Source: Ancylostoma caninum
Taxonomy: Eukaryota > Nematoda > Chromadorea > Rhabditida > Ancylostomatidae
Direction: 5' to 3'
Assembly: GCA_037903475.1 (NCBI GenBank)
Contig: JBAJFG010000464.1
Location: 1-64,000 of the forward strand
Length of the DNA: 64,000 nucleotides
Positions 1 to 11,192 of this stretch are shown here, piece by piece. The position numbers and the translations under genes were made by a program. Numbering within the stretch: the first letter of the stretch is position 1; every line of letters starts with the position of its first letter. Under the pieces are notes generated by a model, which saw only the letters and a list, made by a program, of their open reading frames with translations, had not been told where the DNA came from and did no database searches.

Positions 1-453
1 GGGGTTTTCCTGCATTTTTATGCTGGGACGCTTTGTGCACCTTCTGATACCCAACAACCCAAATTGATCCTGAGCTTGGACACATATCCGTGCTCAAACC
101 ATCAAAATGGCTCAAACTTTCCCGATGTCCCGATTCCGGCATTGTTCATGAAATGCTCCAAAATGATTTCTAAACCTATTGTTTGCGACGGGGTGTGTAC
201 CAGTTCGCTGGAACAATGGAAAGACATGTATCATCGTTGATGTCGATTGGACAAGCCACGACGTGTTCACCGACAGACAGCCAGCACAGCTTGCTGCGAT
301 ATCCCACCATGCTCCTATGAGCGGGTACTTCGACCGTGTCAAAAATGATTTTTCCATCGCTAATGTCACTGTGATTAAAACTAATGGCGAATTAGGTGTT
401 ATCTCTGCTGCTGTGACTTTCATTCGCTCTGGAAAAGCTTTATGCAAAAGCCA

Positions 454-3400
454 CTACTGAATAACGCATAATGCCTCCTTTTTGCTGCACTTGCAGTTGT
501 CGCAGTTGCAATCGTCATCTGTCGTGCACGGATTTCCAACCTCGTAGATGGGGTCGCCTATCCAATTCCCCCTAAAGATAATCAATATCATTAAAGTGAG
601 ATGTGGGTCAAATAAATCCACAAAACACATACTGTGGTCCATATTGGCAGACCACATACGTCATGGAATCGCACCAGTTCACGTAACATCCCACCCTGTA
701 GGTGTCTTGCCAGACCATCTTAAGACAATGGAGTTAACCTTGTTTTAAGTGGCGGAAAAGATTGTTTTAAGTGGCGGAACAGCAAACTAAAGCTCTTACT
801 TGGGTGTAATGCCCGATCTGAGTTCCCGGCCTGTTCCAAAGCTCTTGTGTGAGCACATTCTCCTTGCCCACTCCGTATTTGGCGAGCTCATCAAACCATA
901 ACTTAGAAGCCTGAACTTGTTCGCTCAATAGCGGTGCACTTCTCAACTTGCCGCAACGTTTTTCAAGAAGAACGTACATCTTCAGCCGCTTTAACTTTGT
1001 TCATCTGCAGTTTTTGAGAGTAGTACAGATTTTCACCAAGATCCTTTCTTTCACTTTGTGAGGAATGTCCCCATCGGCATCCTACTGCATGTCTCATGGC
1101 ACTTTCTTCAATATCACAGTCATATACCTGAATGAATTCGAAAAAAATGACATGCTCTGAAATGGATGACTCGCATAAAGATTATTCAAATATCCTATCT
1201 CATCTATGCAAACATCACTTGTGGGAAGATGTCAGCATGCTGTAGTCTTTTGAACCTGGACACACTACCACATTAGATGAGGACGCTGATCGCTAATCCG
1301 TTTATCGCTTCTGATGAGCAGCTTTGTAAATAAGGTTGTGAGCATTGTTGTGCACAGTAATTCGCAAGCGTTATTTCACTAAAGGCAAAGAAGGTATCAT
1401 TATTGTGATATATGCTGTTTTGCTTATTTTCTCCACCCTCTTCCTTCATCCGAGAACTCGGGACTACTGCAGAAGAATATATGGCACTTGTCACGAAGTA
1501 AACATCGGTGCAATTGCGGATCTAGTGCAAAGGCTACGTTCGAGCCGCTAAAAACGTACCCGTTCAACAGAGAATTTGATCTATTGGAATGGATCAGCTC
1601 GCGACGCGATGTTTACTCCGAGATGAATGCCCTGTAGAACAGTCAACGTTGTGTAGTTACTTTTGCTTCATTCCCTGTATCTGTGAGCAAAAAGACAAGC
1701 CATCCTAGTGACTTCGCTATGGGAAGATTTTTCATATAAATGCAATCTAATATCTATAACATTGCATTCATGAGAAAGAAAAAGAATGGTCTAAGAGAAT
1801 TAATACGAGCAACTTCATTTTTTTCTCTTAGAACAAACATATGCTTCTAGTAGAGGGCTGGACTGCAGACAAGAAACTTTAAGCTGTTCTATAGAATCCT
1901 TTGAAATCTTTCGAGGTAGCGTCTCACATACATATTCTAATCTGATTGTCGCTTATGTTCTAACTTAAATCAGTACTGTTTGTTTGAGTTAAGGCAATGT
2001 TAATAGCCTGGGTATCTGAGAGGGATCGATTAATTTAGGTGTTTCATATTAACGAAATATGCACCATTTTCATCATTCTAGCAGCCTTGGGCGCGTTTCC
2101 TCCCTTCTTATCCTTTGCGTTTCCTTTAGCAACCAGTGATCTGCAATTCAGCAACATATCCGCAAAAAGAATTATTTGATCATGTCTATCATCGTAGTGT
2201 AGTTGCTACCTGTACTTATTATGCATGTTGAGAAACTTTTGGCGGACTTCTTCCGTCATTCCATTGTCACGGCATTTTTCTAAACTAGGAATCAAGTATG
2301 AAGCATGGAAGCTAAGAATCAAAAATCATTTAAAAAAGTACGTAAGCACGGCTTTTGTCTGGACGAAATGTAGGATTGAAGAGTACAATATAAATAATTT
2401 CCACATGCAGGAATAGAAAGAAAAAAATCCAGGTTTACTCATCTGACTTAGTGCTTGAAAAGAGGCGTCACTAACACCATAATAGGTAATTAATGAAAGT
2501 TGTTCGAACTCCAATCGAGCTCATTCTCAGCAACAATTGGTTTAAGCTTTTGCTATTCACCAAAACTTACGTGATCGTGGCTTAACGAACGAGGTTCTGC
2601 AGGCATGACACGACAGTTTACATTGTTTCAGCATAAAATTGGGGTTCTTTTCACACTCGCCAATGCTTGCCCAATACGCACATGATTCTGAGTCCTCCTT
2701 GTCACAGCACTTGCTTTCCTTACCGGTACCGCACTCTGGAACTTCCTGAATTTATACTCCCCGGTTTCACATCGGCGGATGAGAAAGAGAGAAGAGAGAC
2801 TTAACAAAATCGAGCTAGTGGTTAGAAAATAATGGTGCTACTATTTTTAAGTGGAGTTTACCGTAGTTCCTCTTTTATCAAGAGGAATTTGTAGGGAAGC
2901 TCCTTTTCTGGCCACTACACATGAACAGCGTAAATGTGTACAACATATAGAAATCAGGACACTTGAGATGTCAGACCCCTGGACCGTTACTTAGTGCCGA
3001 AGTCTATAATGTGTTCAGTAATCTCATAATCTCGAAAAATTATTTCACATTCTCAGATCCCGAAAAAACAACTTGTGGACAAGCCTTTGGCAAACAAGTT
3101 TCTGGTTCGTCCGGAACTCGTTCGCCGCAAAGCTTGCTGACAAGTTGATTTTGCGTTTCGTTGTCGATTCGGCAATTTGTCGGTCCAATACTTCTCGACA
3201 AGTTGCTTACGCCCTTTCCTCGCTAACAACTTCTCAGTCGTATGAAATTGCAAAAATTAGTGTTTGTTGTTTTTGTGGTAATCAATGTTAATGCTTGTTG
3301 AATACAGAACTGGATTGCAAAAGCTTTCTATCCAAATAGTACCATGGCACCTATTGCCTTGCTGTACTCAATAGATCCTTCGTGTATTACGTACCTTCGA

Positions 3401-4752
3401 ATCGAAAAATTTCTTGTAAGGTTGTCGGCAACTTTTTTTTCTTTTCCTTGTCGATAAGTTGTCGAGAGAAAAGGTTGCCGATAACTTGTTTTTGGATGGT
3501 ATGATATGTCAAATTTTGTCGACAACAAATTATTATTGTGCCAGCAAGGTTTTTAGGTGGACAGATTTATCCAAATCTTGTCCCAATCTTGTCCGCAACG
3601 ACAGTCACGAGTGGTGCGGACTATTCCACAATAACGGTGGATTCAGAGCCTCCCAAGACGACGATTGAGTCGAAACGTCGGTCATGAAGAATAAATCTGT
3701 CCACCTGAAACCATTGCTGGCACAAAAAGATTGCCAACAAATGCCAAGGTTCAAAGAAGGAGGAACATGGAAGTTGTCGACAACAATTCGCTACTTAACA
3801 GGTTGACTGCAAGCTGCCACCAGGCTAAGCTGCGCCGACAACTTGTTTTTGGGTTCCTGAGTCTAGTTGCGGATAGCTTCTTGAGCGGCTTTCGTAGATT
3901 TTCCAATGAGCGGAGCGGGGTGGCGCGACAAGTGGCTCGCGCGCGAGAAACTTCTCGCTCTGGAAGTCGCGTTGGATTTGCCGTGCGGCAACGAATATCA
4001 TTCTACTTCGCGATTCGCACAGCGAGCTCGCAAGATGCGGCGATGCGCTCGCGCGGAACAAAATCTTCTAAAGCCCCACACTAGTGTCACTTGCTGCGCG
4101 AGCTCAGCGTTGCCGCACCCTATCCTTCATCATATGGCGCCGCGCGGCAAAACTCTAAAAGTTGCTTCAATTATGCAGAATCCACCCAATATTGTCGTGA
4201 CTGTATTTGCTTGCCGAGTTCCGCGCAATAGTCGGAAAACCTATGGATGAGATGCATGGACAAATAGTCAACCGTTCGCTTTCGCCAGATGTACTGTGCT
4301 GGCCGGCACAGTAACTACTCATAGAGATTGTGGGTGGGTACGGCCTGCTACTCTGACAACAAAGGATGGGAATGTTCACGATCAGCGTCTATTACTATTC
4401 ATTCATCAATGGTAAATACTCATCTACTTATCTCCCTAATATCTTGCTAATATTACTACAAACAAAACAAAATTTAACGCAAGTGTAACGTTGGTGCCAG
4501 TATCGGAGGAGGAAATTTATAAACCTTCTCTCGTTCCCATGGAGTAGTTTTCAAACTCACGTGATTTCTGCTTAAGCTGTTTTTCGGAATCGGTCCTGCA
4601 ACTGTGGCACGACAGCTGACAGTTAGGCAGCATCCAATCGGGATTTTTTGTGCACTCGCCTACTCCTGCCCAATAGGCGCATGATTCGTGCCTATCGCAG
4701 CAGTTGCTTTCAGCGCCGTTCCCACATTGCTGGAACTGTTGTGTGATGACCG
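454..4752 (-). CDS. ShKT-ShKT-CAP secreted protein, left-arm copy
   Basis: Mirror twin of the gene at 14920-19218. Exons by reflection, in order of transcription: 4561-4752 (ShKT 1), 2571-2735 (ShKT 2), 2210-2279, 2065-2140, 978-1127, 800-910, 633-718 and 454-571 (stop at 454-456). Coding exons look identical to the right copy where I compared them; the differences I found lie in introns (homopolymer near 4783, substitutions near 760 and 4853). The two genes diverge: their 5' ends face the spacer and their 3' ends point outward. Both frames look intact, so both may be functional. As with the twin, the signal-peptide exon is not identified. Confidence 0.86.
1490..1637. mobile_element. Fold-back repeat of the CTACAGGGCATTC family, partial (left arm)
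   Basis: Contains GTAAACATCG, CGCTAAAAACGT, GAGAATTTGATCTATTGGAA, GGATCAGCTCGCG, GATGTTTACTCCGAG and ends ATGCCCTGTAG, the order seen in the fuller copy at 40390-40599. The left half is shortened. Mirrored at 18035-18182. Confidence 0.7.
3080..3900. repeat. Field of TTGTCGACAA-like words in a CAP-gene intron (left arm)
   Basis: Words such as CAAGTTGATT, CAATTTGTCGG, CTCGACAAGTTG, GTTGTCGGCAA, CTTGTCGATAAG, GTTGTCGAGAG, TTTTGTCGACAAC and GTTGTCGACAAC recur every few tens of bases, in both orientations because the core is near-palindromic. No reading frame explains them. Mirrored at about 15772-16592 in the right arm. Confidence 0.6.
3536..3725. mobile_element. Fold-back element with TTGTGCCAGCAA ends, left arm
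   Basis: About 190 bp. The left end TTGTGCCAGCAAGGTTTTTA followed by GGTGGACAGATTTAT pairs with the right end, read in complement as TTGTGCCAGCAATGGTTTCA and GGTGGACAGATTTATT. It is embedded in an intron rich in TTGTCGACAA-like words. A related degenerate end (GCCAGGTTGTTAGGTGGA) occurs near 7321 just outside the arm. Confidence 0.75.
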
Positions 4753-5107
4753 CTGAAACATATACTGCTTTTCAGTTAAAAAAAAGAGAACACTGGATTA
4801 ACCACATCTTCATTCTATTCGACAGCGATAGGTACTTCACGGGCGAGTGCACTCAAAAATACAAGAAAAGTCTCCAAGTGTTCATCTTTTCCTGGGTATT
4901 TCCAAACAGTGTCCATCGAATCATTCAGTCAGGCATGTTATATTGTGTTTATATGAAACAATTGCAAATGAAAGTAGCGCAAATCTGGCAAGTTTCCTCA
5001 CGTTAAAGCATTAGAGTTAGTCTTCTATGTTGAAATCACACTGAGCCGACTCAAGGTTCTTCCCGAAGGATGGGGTGAGTTAAATAATCCCGAAAAATAA
5101 AAAATCA

Positions 5108-5333
5108 GGGCCCGTAGTAAAGTGTCGTGGCGGTGATATGAACTCCAAAACTCACCACCACGCTCTAAGCGATGATTGCATGCCAGCTCGCATCCACGGG
5201 ATATGGGATAGCAGGTCATTGCCAGCCTGCTATCCCATATCCCGTGGATGTGAGCTGGCATGCAATCATCGCTTAGAGCGTGGTGGTGAGTTTTGGAGTT
5301 CGTCTCACCGCCATGACACTTTACTACGGGCCC
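5108..5333. mobile_element. Fold-back MITE (GGGCCCGTAGTAAAGTGTC ends), left arm
   Basis: About 226 bp with arms of roughly 110 bp that pair almost perfectly around a short centre near 5220. The termini are GGGCCCGTAGTAAAG and its complement CTTTACTACGGGCCC. It would form a long hairpin if transcribed, and lies in an intron upstream of the first ShKT exon. No coding capacity and no clear target-site duplication. Confidence 0.85.
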
Positions 5334-5786
5334 AGTACTTCCTTCCTTCATTCGAGCTGTGGAAGCTTGCAACCGTTTCATTGCCTGGCAGCACTCATTT
5401 TCTTCCTTTTACACCTCATCAGCACAAAGTAGTATTAGATCTTTTTGTGGTTTATGTAAGAAACTGTAAGCAATCTCTACCAAGGCGGGGCATCGTGCTT
5501 GCCAGTGGTCACTACCCTCTGCTAAGCCTTATAATCACTGGTTTGTGGTTGTGAAGGTGTCTATGCAGTTGATTGAGAGTAGACTTTGGAAAATAGAAAG
5601 AAAATTATTCCACTGAAAGATCCACCTTAACTCACCACCTCTTGTACTTAGGGCGATTCGACTTACCGAACAATCATATCATACAAATCTGACATGTCAC
5701 TCACCCGAGCTGCTAACTGCTAGAAGCACCTTAAATCTTTCAAATAAATCTCAAAAACCTTTCAGATATCGAGAACCAAAACTCAC

Positions 5787-5950
5787 GAAAAATGCACTGG
5801 TTGTCGTCATTAGATCTAAGTGTGCTGAGCATTGTGCACCGACCACTATTTTATAGTATCCTCGATTAATTTCTCGGATTACATAGCCATAGTTTGCGCA
5901 AGCCACTTCTGACTCGAGAATAGACGTTGCATTTGGACAGACAGGCGTCG
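5787..5950 (-). CDS. Candidate upstream exon of the left CAP gene
   Basis: Mirror image of 13723-13886, with the same open frame, acceptor and donor. It sits on the minus strand upstream of the left ShKT exon at 4561-4752. Domain not recognised. Confidence 0.42.
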
Positions 5951-7307
5951 CTGTAAAAAACCGAAGTGAGGTTCAAGAGGAATAGTGCTGACAAAGTCAA
6001 AAACAGCACATTGATGTGATTTGTGAACGTTTAATCAAGAAAATATTGATAGCTGTTTATACATGTAACCTCGCAGTATTCTGGAAAATTCTATTGTTTG
6101 ACCAACTCCCACGGTGCCAGTGAACAGCGATGTATGCGCAATGTAAATTTTCGAGACCCAAATGTTCTTTGCCTAGTCAGTGAATCTATTTGTGCGAATT
6201 TCACATCTACGAACATCCACCTTCCAGGCGCGTCACCAGGCCTTTATGCGTTTTTGAACATTGGAATGAAGAGCCACTCAGATAATTATAGCGGGCGGTC
6301 CGCGCCCACTAATAGCCGTTATCTCTACCACCACCGCCCAGCCATTACTGGGCGATCAGACTCGCTCGCACGCGGCTGTCGCCAAACCAGTGCGATGATG
6401 AAATCAATCGATTCGCGCTCGATCATCCGATCCACCTTCGGATTTTCTGTTTCTATTGATCAACTGCGAACGACTTCTCTCATGTCCAGTGATTTTTTTT
6501 ATAGCGAAGGTCCCGCTCAGACATGACTACATTTTTCTTCAAGAGTTCAAGCATCGGACGAAATTGGCAACAGTAGTACGAGTTCGTGTTCAAGCAGAAG
6601 GAAGATGAGCTCTAAAACTGACCACTAGCTACGCTTCAATCCATTGTTCTACAATTTCTCCCTCAAAAACGTATGCTCTGTTGATTCAAGGGGGAATATT
6701 AGAAATACAAACAAACAAAACAATGAACACAAATGGATAAAGCATATGGAAAGACAAATAAGGAAAAAAGTAGACGCATCTATGACCATGTTGCGTTGTT
6801 GCAGCTGTCTTCTCCCTAAAGCAGATTTAGGGCCACACCATGGTGGAAAGGAAGAATTTGATTTACATATTCATTGGACATGTCCAAGTACACGCAATGA
6901 CCAGTGAATGACAAACGTTCAGAGTACAGGTAATTAAATAAACTCATACAGTGTTTTCCTGAAGAGAGTGTGTTTCTCAGGAAATACCCTAGTACGCAGT
7001 GGTTCGTTGGAATCGGAACGAACTCTATCCGTTGAAAATTTCAATCTGATCTGAGTTTTGGCCGTTGCGGACGAAAGCCTGAGCGGAGGTCCTCTCGTTT
7101 TTGAATCAATAATAGTGAAAAACTCATTGGGATCAAGCCTCATGAATCTTTTCAGTAATTTGTATGAATTTAGTTAGTCATTCCGCTTTCTTCTCCATTC
7201 TAGTGGTTTTAGGCTGAGGAATTGATTGCGTTCAGTTCCAGGTGGAAATTTGGAATAGGGTATTTTTTGCACTCCATACATAAGATTTCTAGTAAATTCT
7301 CTGATTT

Positions 7308-8594
7308 TCTTGTTTGCATGCCAGGTTGTTAGGTGGAGCAGTTTATTGACAAGGGCCTGTTTTTCAACGGCGTGGTCTTCTTCAGAGGCCTGGAAGAGGT
7401 GAGAAGCCGTTTGTGCTCTGATCCGATGAACGCTTTATCGCTCTCGGTTGATCTACCGGCCCAGCCACATCTGGTCATCTCCAAACAAAAATGTACAGCG
7501 TATAGTTTAAGCTAAAATTTTGCAAGTTGGTCAACTGAAATAGTGAATGGAAAGTGTAATATTACTGCTTTTTCAAATGGTCCTCCTAATTCCAGATTAA
7601 ATGATGTCTGTCTCGTTACCGAAATTTTGTAGTTCTGCTTTAAAGGCAGCAGGAGCTGAAATTCTCGACTCTGAGCTGAGCTGCGGGTGGTGAAGTACAA
7701 ACTCGATACATCATAAATGTGTAACGAACACAGACAATGATGGCTTACCTGCAGAGAAAATGGAACATTCGTCGCGAGCGGACGAGTTTTCCCCAGCGCA
7801 AAAGCCATTGCGGTGCGTGGTTTGGCGCAAAGGGAAAACGAAATGCATTCAATTCACAGGGTTTCATGGCGAGACACGGCCAAAACCATGCGCCGCAATG
7901 GCTTTCGCGCCGGGGAAAACTCGTCCGCGCGCGAACACGGCCAGGCGTGTTCGCGGCGAATGTTCCATTTTCTCAGCAGGTAAGCCATCGTTGTCTGTGT
8001 TCGTTTCACATTTATGATGTGCCGAGTCTGTACTTCATCACCCACAGCTCAGCTTGGAGTCGAGGATTTCAGCTCCTGCTGCCTTTAAAGGCAGCACTCA
8101 CGGAAATTTTCACTCCTGAAATGAGTCGCTTACCATGTAGCCGGCCGCTGGACAATCGCAACAGTAAGTTGAACACCTTGAATGGCCGCCTACCTGCGAA
8201 GATACTGCCGTGGACACATCTACCGCTCTGGACATTAGGGTTCCGTCGCGTCACCTAACGCCGTTGACAGGGTGTGCGCATGTGGTTCACCGGGGGCGTG
8301 TCTATGAAATTCGTACCATTTGCAGGGTTCCGTGGCGGGACCCATCTCGGAACACTCGTCCGCGCTGTGGACACACATGAAATACCGCCATCATTTTCTG
8401 TGTTCTTCGTGTGTTTCACTCAACTTCATCGTCGTCAATGAGTTCATCGTCTCTAAAAACCCCGATATACCGCCAAATCCTCAACCCAAAAATTTCCGTG
8501 AGTGCTGCCTTTAAGAAAATTTACACTTCATGTGTAAATTCGTACCAGTTGGTATAATCAGGAGTGAACGCAAAGAATTTTGCACTGTTCTTTA
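7308..8594. other. Left part of palindrome spacer
   Basis: Unique to the spacer. It holds the fold-back element at 7615-8120 and, at 8498-8518, a further inverted copy of its inner word (CGTGAGTGCTGCCTTTAAG versus CTTTAAAGGCAGCACTCACG at 8085-8105). No gene recognised; the open frames here arise from the fold-back. Confidence 0.6.
7615..8120. mobile_element. Imperfect fold-back element in the spacer
   Basis: The stretch 7637-7835 (GCTTTAAAGGCAGCAGGAGC, CACAGACAATGATGGCTTAC, GAAAATGGAACATTCG, GGACGAGTTTTCCCC) is repeated in reverse complement at about 7893-8095. Both arms therefore encode similar peptides on opposite strands (HRCLCSFHIYDVPSLYF and HHCLCSLHIYDVSSLYF), an effect of the repeat and not a sign of a gene. 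Confidence 0.75.
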
Positions 8595-8599
8595 GAGGG
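8595..8599. repeat. Target-site duplication GAGGG (left)
   Basis: Five bases directly outside the left LTR, repeated at 11569-11573 directly outside the right LTR. Confidence 0.9.
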
Positions 8600-8975
8600 T
8601 GTTGTGTACCCGCCTGTCTCCGGGCACACAAACTGTCCACTATCTCTCTAGGGTCTCTTTCTTGCGACCCTCAATCTCAACCCTCTTTTCCTGCGAGGGT
8701 AACTTCAACCAGTACTTCTGTACCACCTACCAGACTAGTAACAGTTTATTAGTAGAGAATACAGAAGGCGGGGGCGGCTGCGGGCTTTCCGGCTGACTCC
8801 TAGCTGAACACACCTAAGGCCCCAAACCACGGCCTTATATACAGCTCTGTTTCCCGCCATCGCCTTAACGTGCGATCAATCCGGACGGGAGATCTCCACG
8901 CCACCTAGGGAGATCATCGGTCTCCTGCCTGCCGATAACAGAGTCCCTCCTGGCAACAAGCCATCAGCCACAACA
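8600..8975 (-). repeat. Gypsy 3' LTR
   Basis: 376 bp, TG...CA ends, one mismatch to 11193-11568. In the plus sense its first 35 bases contain a near-perfect hairpin (TGTGTACCCG ... CGGGCACACA). Confidence 0.95.
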
Positions 8976-8988
8976 CCTCCCCCAGTAG
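8976..8988 (-). other. Polypurine tract of the Gypsy element
   Basis: Directly inside the 3' LTR the sense strand reads CTGGGGGAGG, a typical plus-strand priming tract. Confidence 0.7.
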
Positions 8989-9073
8989 GATAGTTAGCAT
9001 AAACTAGACTACGACAAAGTTAGCGAAAACCTACGATTACAAACGGATAAACAACAAACTCTTATACAGTGAA

Positions 9074-11017
9074 CTACGCAGGAGATGGATCGAAACGCTG
9101 GACAGGTCTTCGGATTCTTGTCGATCTTCTCAACGTCGGTGGCGGTGGTCCTTGAGTCGATGGTGTGGTAGACGTTGGATTGGGTGCAACTGGTAGACGC
9201 GCATTCGGTATGGCACGGTCCGGATTCGGCTCGACGGTCTCTTCACGCCTTGTGCAAGCATCTTCTGCTGCTAACACCTCCAGCAGGACCTTCAGACTAT
9301 CATTCTTTTCTGCGTGACCTTCCTGCTTGTCACGCCAGCGAAGTTGGTTCGCGTGTTTGCGAACAATCCTTCCGTGTATCTCAACTTCGTAATTCACTGA
9401 GCCAACGCGGCTCACCACCGTTCCTTTCACCCAGTGGAATTGTGACGCTTTCCACTGCCTTGCAAAAACCTTATCACCGACTTCAAACTTCCTTTTCTTA
9501 ACTCCGTGCTTTCTGTCAAACTGTTGCTCCATACGCCCTCGCCTCTCCTTCGCGAGAGGATCTTCAGCGGACTCCGGTTGTGGAATCAACAGACTCATTC
9601 TCGTTCGCAGCTTTCTCCCCAAAAACACTTCTGCTGGGGTTTTCTCGTTCAAACTCGAGTTAGGCGTCATCCTGTACGCCTGCAAAACCACATTCAAGGT
9701 TTCTTCCGATGGCCTCTCCTCCCCCTTAAGTTTTTTGATACCTCGCTTCAGCGTATCAACAAAACGTTCTGCCTGGCCATTCGACTGGGGGTGATATGGA
9801 GCCACTGTTGTGTGTGCCGCCTGTCTCCGGGCACACAACTCTTTTCTCTGCTTCTCTAGTCTTGGAGCACCCATGCTCCTCCAAACATCCTCATTCAGCA
9901 AGGTTATATCGGATCCAGTATCGAGCAAGAAGCTCACTGGATGTTGGTTCACTCTTGCTTCCACGTACATCCGTGTGGAGTTCACCTCAGCCGTCGCATT
10001 TGCGATCTTCACTCCATGTACGTGCTTTCCAGAAGACCGTCTTGTCTTCTTGTTCCCTTTACTCCTGCTGTTGTCGCTGTTTTGGCGGCTTCTCCGCCCT
10101 TCACTTCCCTTACCAGCAGTTCTCCTACGATTTGCAAGCTCACAGAACCTTTCCTTGTGTCCTGTCTTCTTACACTGCTTGCAAAACCAAGGCTTGGATT
10201 TGCACTGTTGCGCGAAGTGATCGCCGCAACAGTTCCAGCATTCACGCTTCCGGCGTTCTTCCCTTACTGCTGCTTCAACAGATTTCACATTACCAGCTAT
10301 TGTCTCACTATCCTTCTTGAGACTTAGGAAGTTCTCGCACTCCCTGTACAATTCCTGCAGAGACACCTTCCGCCCTGCTTTATATTCTCTGTCCAGCACT
10401 GCAATGAGCCGTTGTCTTATCTCGGCTTCTCTCTGTGATTTCAGACCGAAAATCCAGAGCAAACACTTAATGCCATCACAATCGAGCTCGTGGATTTTTG
10501 CTCTCTCACAAAACTCATTCACCCTACCAGTGTACACTAAGTAGTCCTCGGAGTCAGTTTTCTCCAGCTTCAGGCACTGATATCTCAAGGTGAACTCTGA
10601 TGTTTTCACATCGAAAAGTTCTTTGAGGGTTGCCACGGTTTCCTCAAACCCTGCTGATGTTACCTCCTTTGGTAACACGTGCCTCTGGTACCTTTCGAAT
10701 GTCTCGCTATCCAATTTTTCGCACAACAGCCTCACTCTTGCACTCTCAGTAAGCTGTTTCGCATCCTCTACAAAGACCTCTTTGTACCGTGTGTACCACT
10801 TGGTGAAACTCATGTCCGTCTCAGGATCGAAAACAAACCTCTCGATCCTGTTGCTCAGTGCTGCCATTATGTTTGGGACTGAAGCCACTTCACTTGTGGC
10901 GCTAGATTGCCCTTGTCCTGAGAGATGTTTGAAAAACATCTCCATCATCTCTTTTCTTTCTTCTCTCATCATGTCTCTGAACATATTCATCATAACCTGC
11001 GGGTCCATCTTTGCCAC
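9074..11017 (-). CDS. Gag / truncated Pol fusion of the deleted Gypsy element (647 aa)
   Basis: Gag region at about residues 1-245, with a Met-rich start (MDPQVMMNMFRDMMREE). Two CCHC-like knuckles follow: CWNCCGDHFAQQC near 263 and CKQCKKTGHKERFC near 281. An aspartic-protease start LLDTGSDITLL lies near 363. After about residue 390 the frame jumps straight into an integrase C-terminal half (YHPQSNGQAERFVDTLKRG near 415, then a VNYEVEIHGRIVRKHANQL chromodomain-like or GPY-type tail). The junction (9806-9839) is 34 bases resembling the LTR tail, read as ELCARRQAAHTTVAP. The protease beyond its catalytic motif, RT, RNase H and the DDE front are absent. The frame is uninterrupted, suggesting a recent or still translated Gag-led product. 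Confidence 0.9.
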   Translation of the reverse strand: MAKMDPQVMMNMFRDMMREERKEMMEMFFKHLSGQGQSSATSEVASVPNIMAALSNRIERFVFDPETDMSFTKWYTRYKEVFVEDAKQLTESARVRLLCEKLDSETFERYQRHVLPKEVTSAGFEETVATLKELFDVKTSEFTLRYQCLKLEKTDSEDYLVYTGRVNEFCERAKIHELDCDGIKCLLWIFGLKSQREAEIRQRLIAVLDREYKAGRKVSLQELYRECENFLSLKKDSETIAGNVKSVEAAVREERRKRECWNCCGDHFAQQCKSKPWFCKQCKKTGHKERFCELANRRRTAGKGSEGRRSRQNSDNSRSKGNKKTRRSSGKHVHGVKIANATAEVNSTRMYVEARVNQHPVSFLLDTGSDITLLNEDVWRSMGAPRLEKQRKELCARRQAAHTTVAPYHPQSNGQAERFVDTLKRGIKKLKGEERPSEETLNVVLQAYRMTPNSSLNEKTPAEVFLGRKLRTRMSLLIPQPESAEDPLAKERRGRMEQQFDRKHGVKKRKFEVGDKVFARQWKASQFHWVKGTVVSRVGSVNYEVEIHGRIVRKHANQLRWRDKQEGHAEKNDSLKVLLEVLAAEDACTRREETVEPNPDRAIPNARLPVAPNPTSTTPSTQGPPPPTLRRSTRIRRPVQRFDPSPA

Positions 11018-11174
11018 TCTGATCTGTCCAGCTGATCTCTACCGCCAATACCTTTCTCCCAATCGATCACCTCACCAATCCAGCGATCCTGGATGGCTCC
11101 TCTCAATAGATCACCCGATCTATTCTCCTACTGTGCCTCCGCACGAGTTCCACAGTACAGATCTCTTGATCTGT

Positions 11175-11192
11175 ACTCTATCTGATCGCCAC
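11175..11192 (-). other. Probable primer-binding site of the Gypsy element
   Basis: Immediately inside the 5' LTR the sense strand reads G then TGGCGATCAGATAG. A TGG start is expected for pairing with a tRNA CCA end. I could not assign the tRNA. Confidence 0.5.

Larger units (their letters stand above)
1..7307. repeat. Left arm of a giant inverted repeat (palindrome)
   Basis: The reverse complement of this stretch recurs at 12366-19672. Positions pair as left + right = 19672 for left positions below about 4783 and 19673 above it; the step comes from an A8/A7 homopolymer length difference near 4783. The match runs to base 1, so the arm may continue beyond the window. The inner edge fades at about 7290-7307 with a few mismatches. 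Single-base differences seen by eye lie near 760, 4853, 5478 and 6742, so identity is very high but not perfect. The arm carries one copy of a ShKT/CAP gene on the minus strand, plus several fold-back repeats in its introns. Confidence 0.95.

Noticed and set aside
5138..5554. 138-codon frame in the left arm (mirror at 14119-14535)
   Set aside because: More than half of it is the fold-back MITE, which yields the same peptide from both strands.
7737..8258. 173-codon plus-strand open frame with a similar minus-strand partner at 7512-7808
   Set aside because: The similarity between strands comes from the fold-back repeat; there is no domain and no splice structure.
9796..10327. Long plus-strand open frames of 128-174 codons
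   Set aside because: They overlap the Gypsy gag frame on the opposite strand and have Ser/Leu/Phe-rich shadow composition with no motifs.
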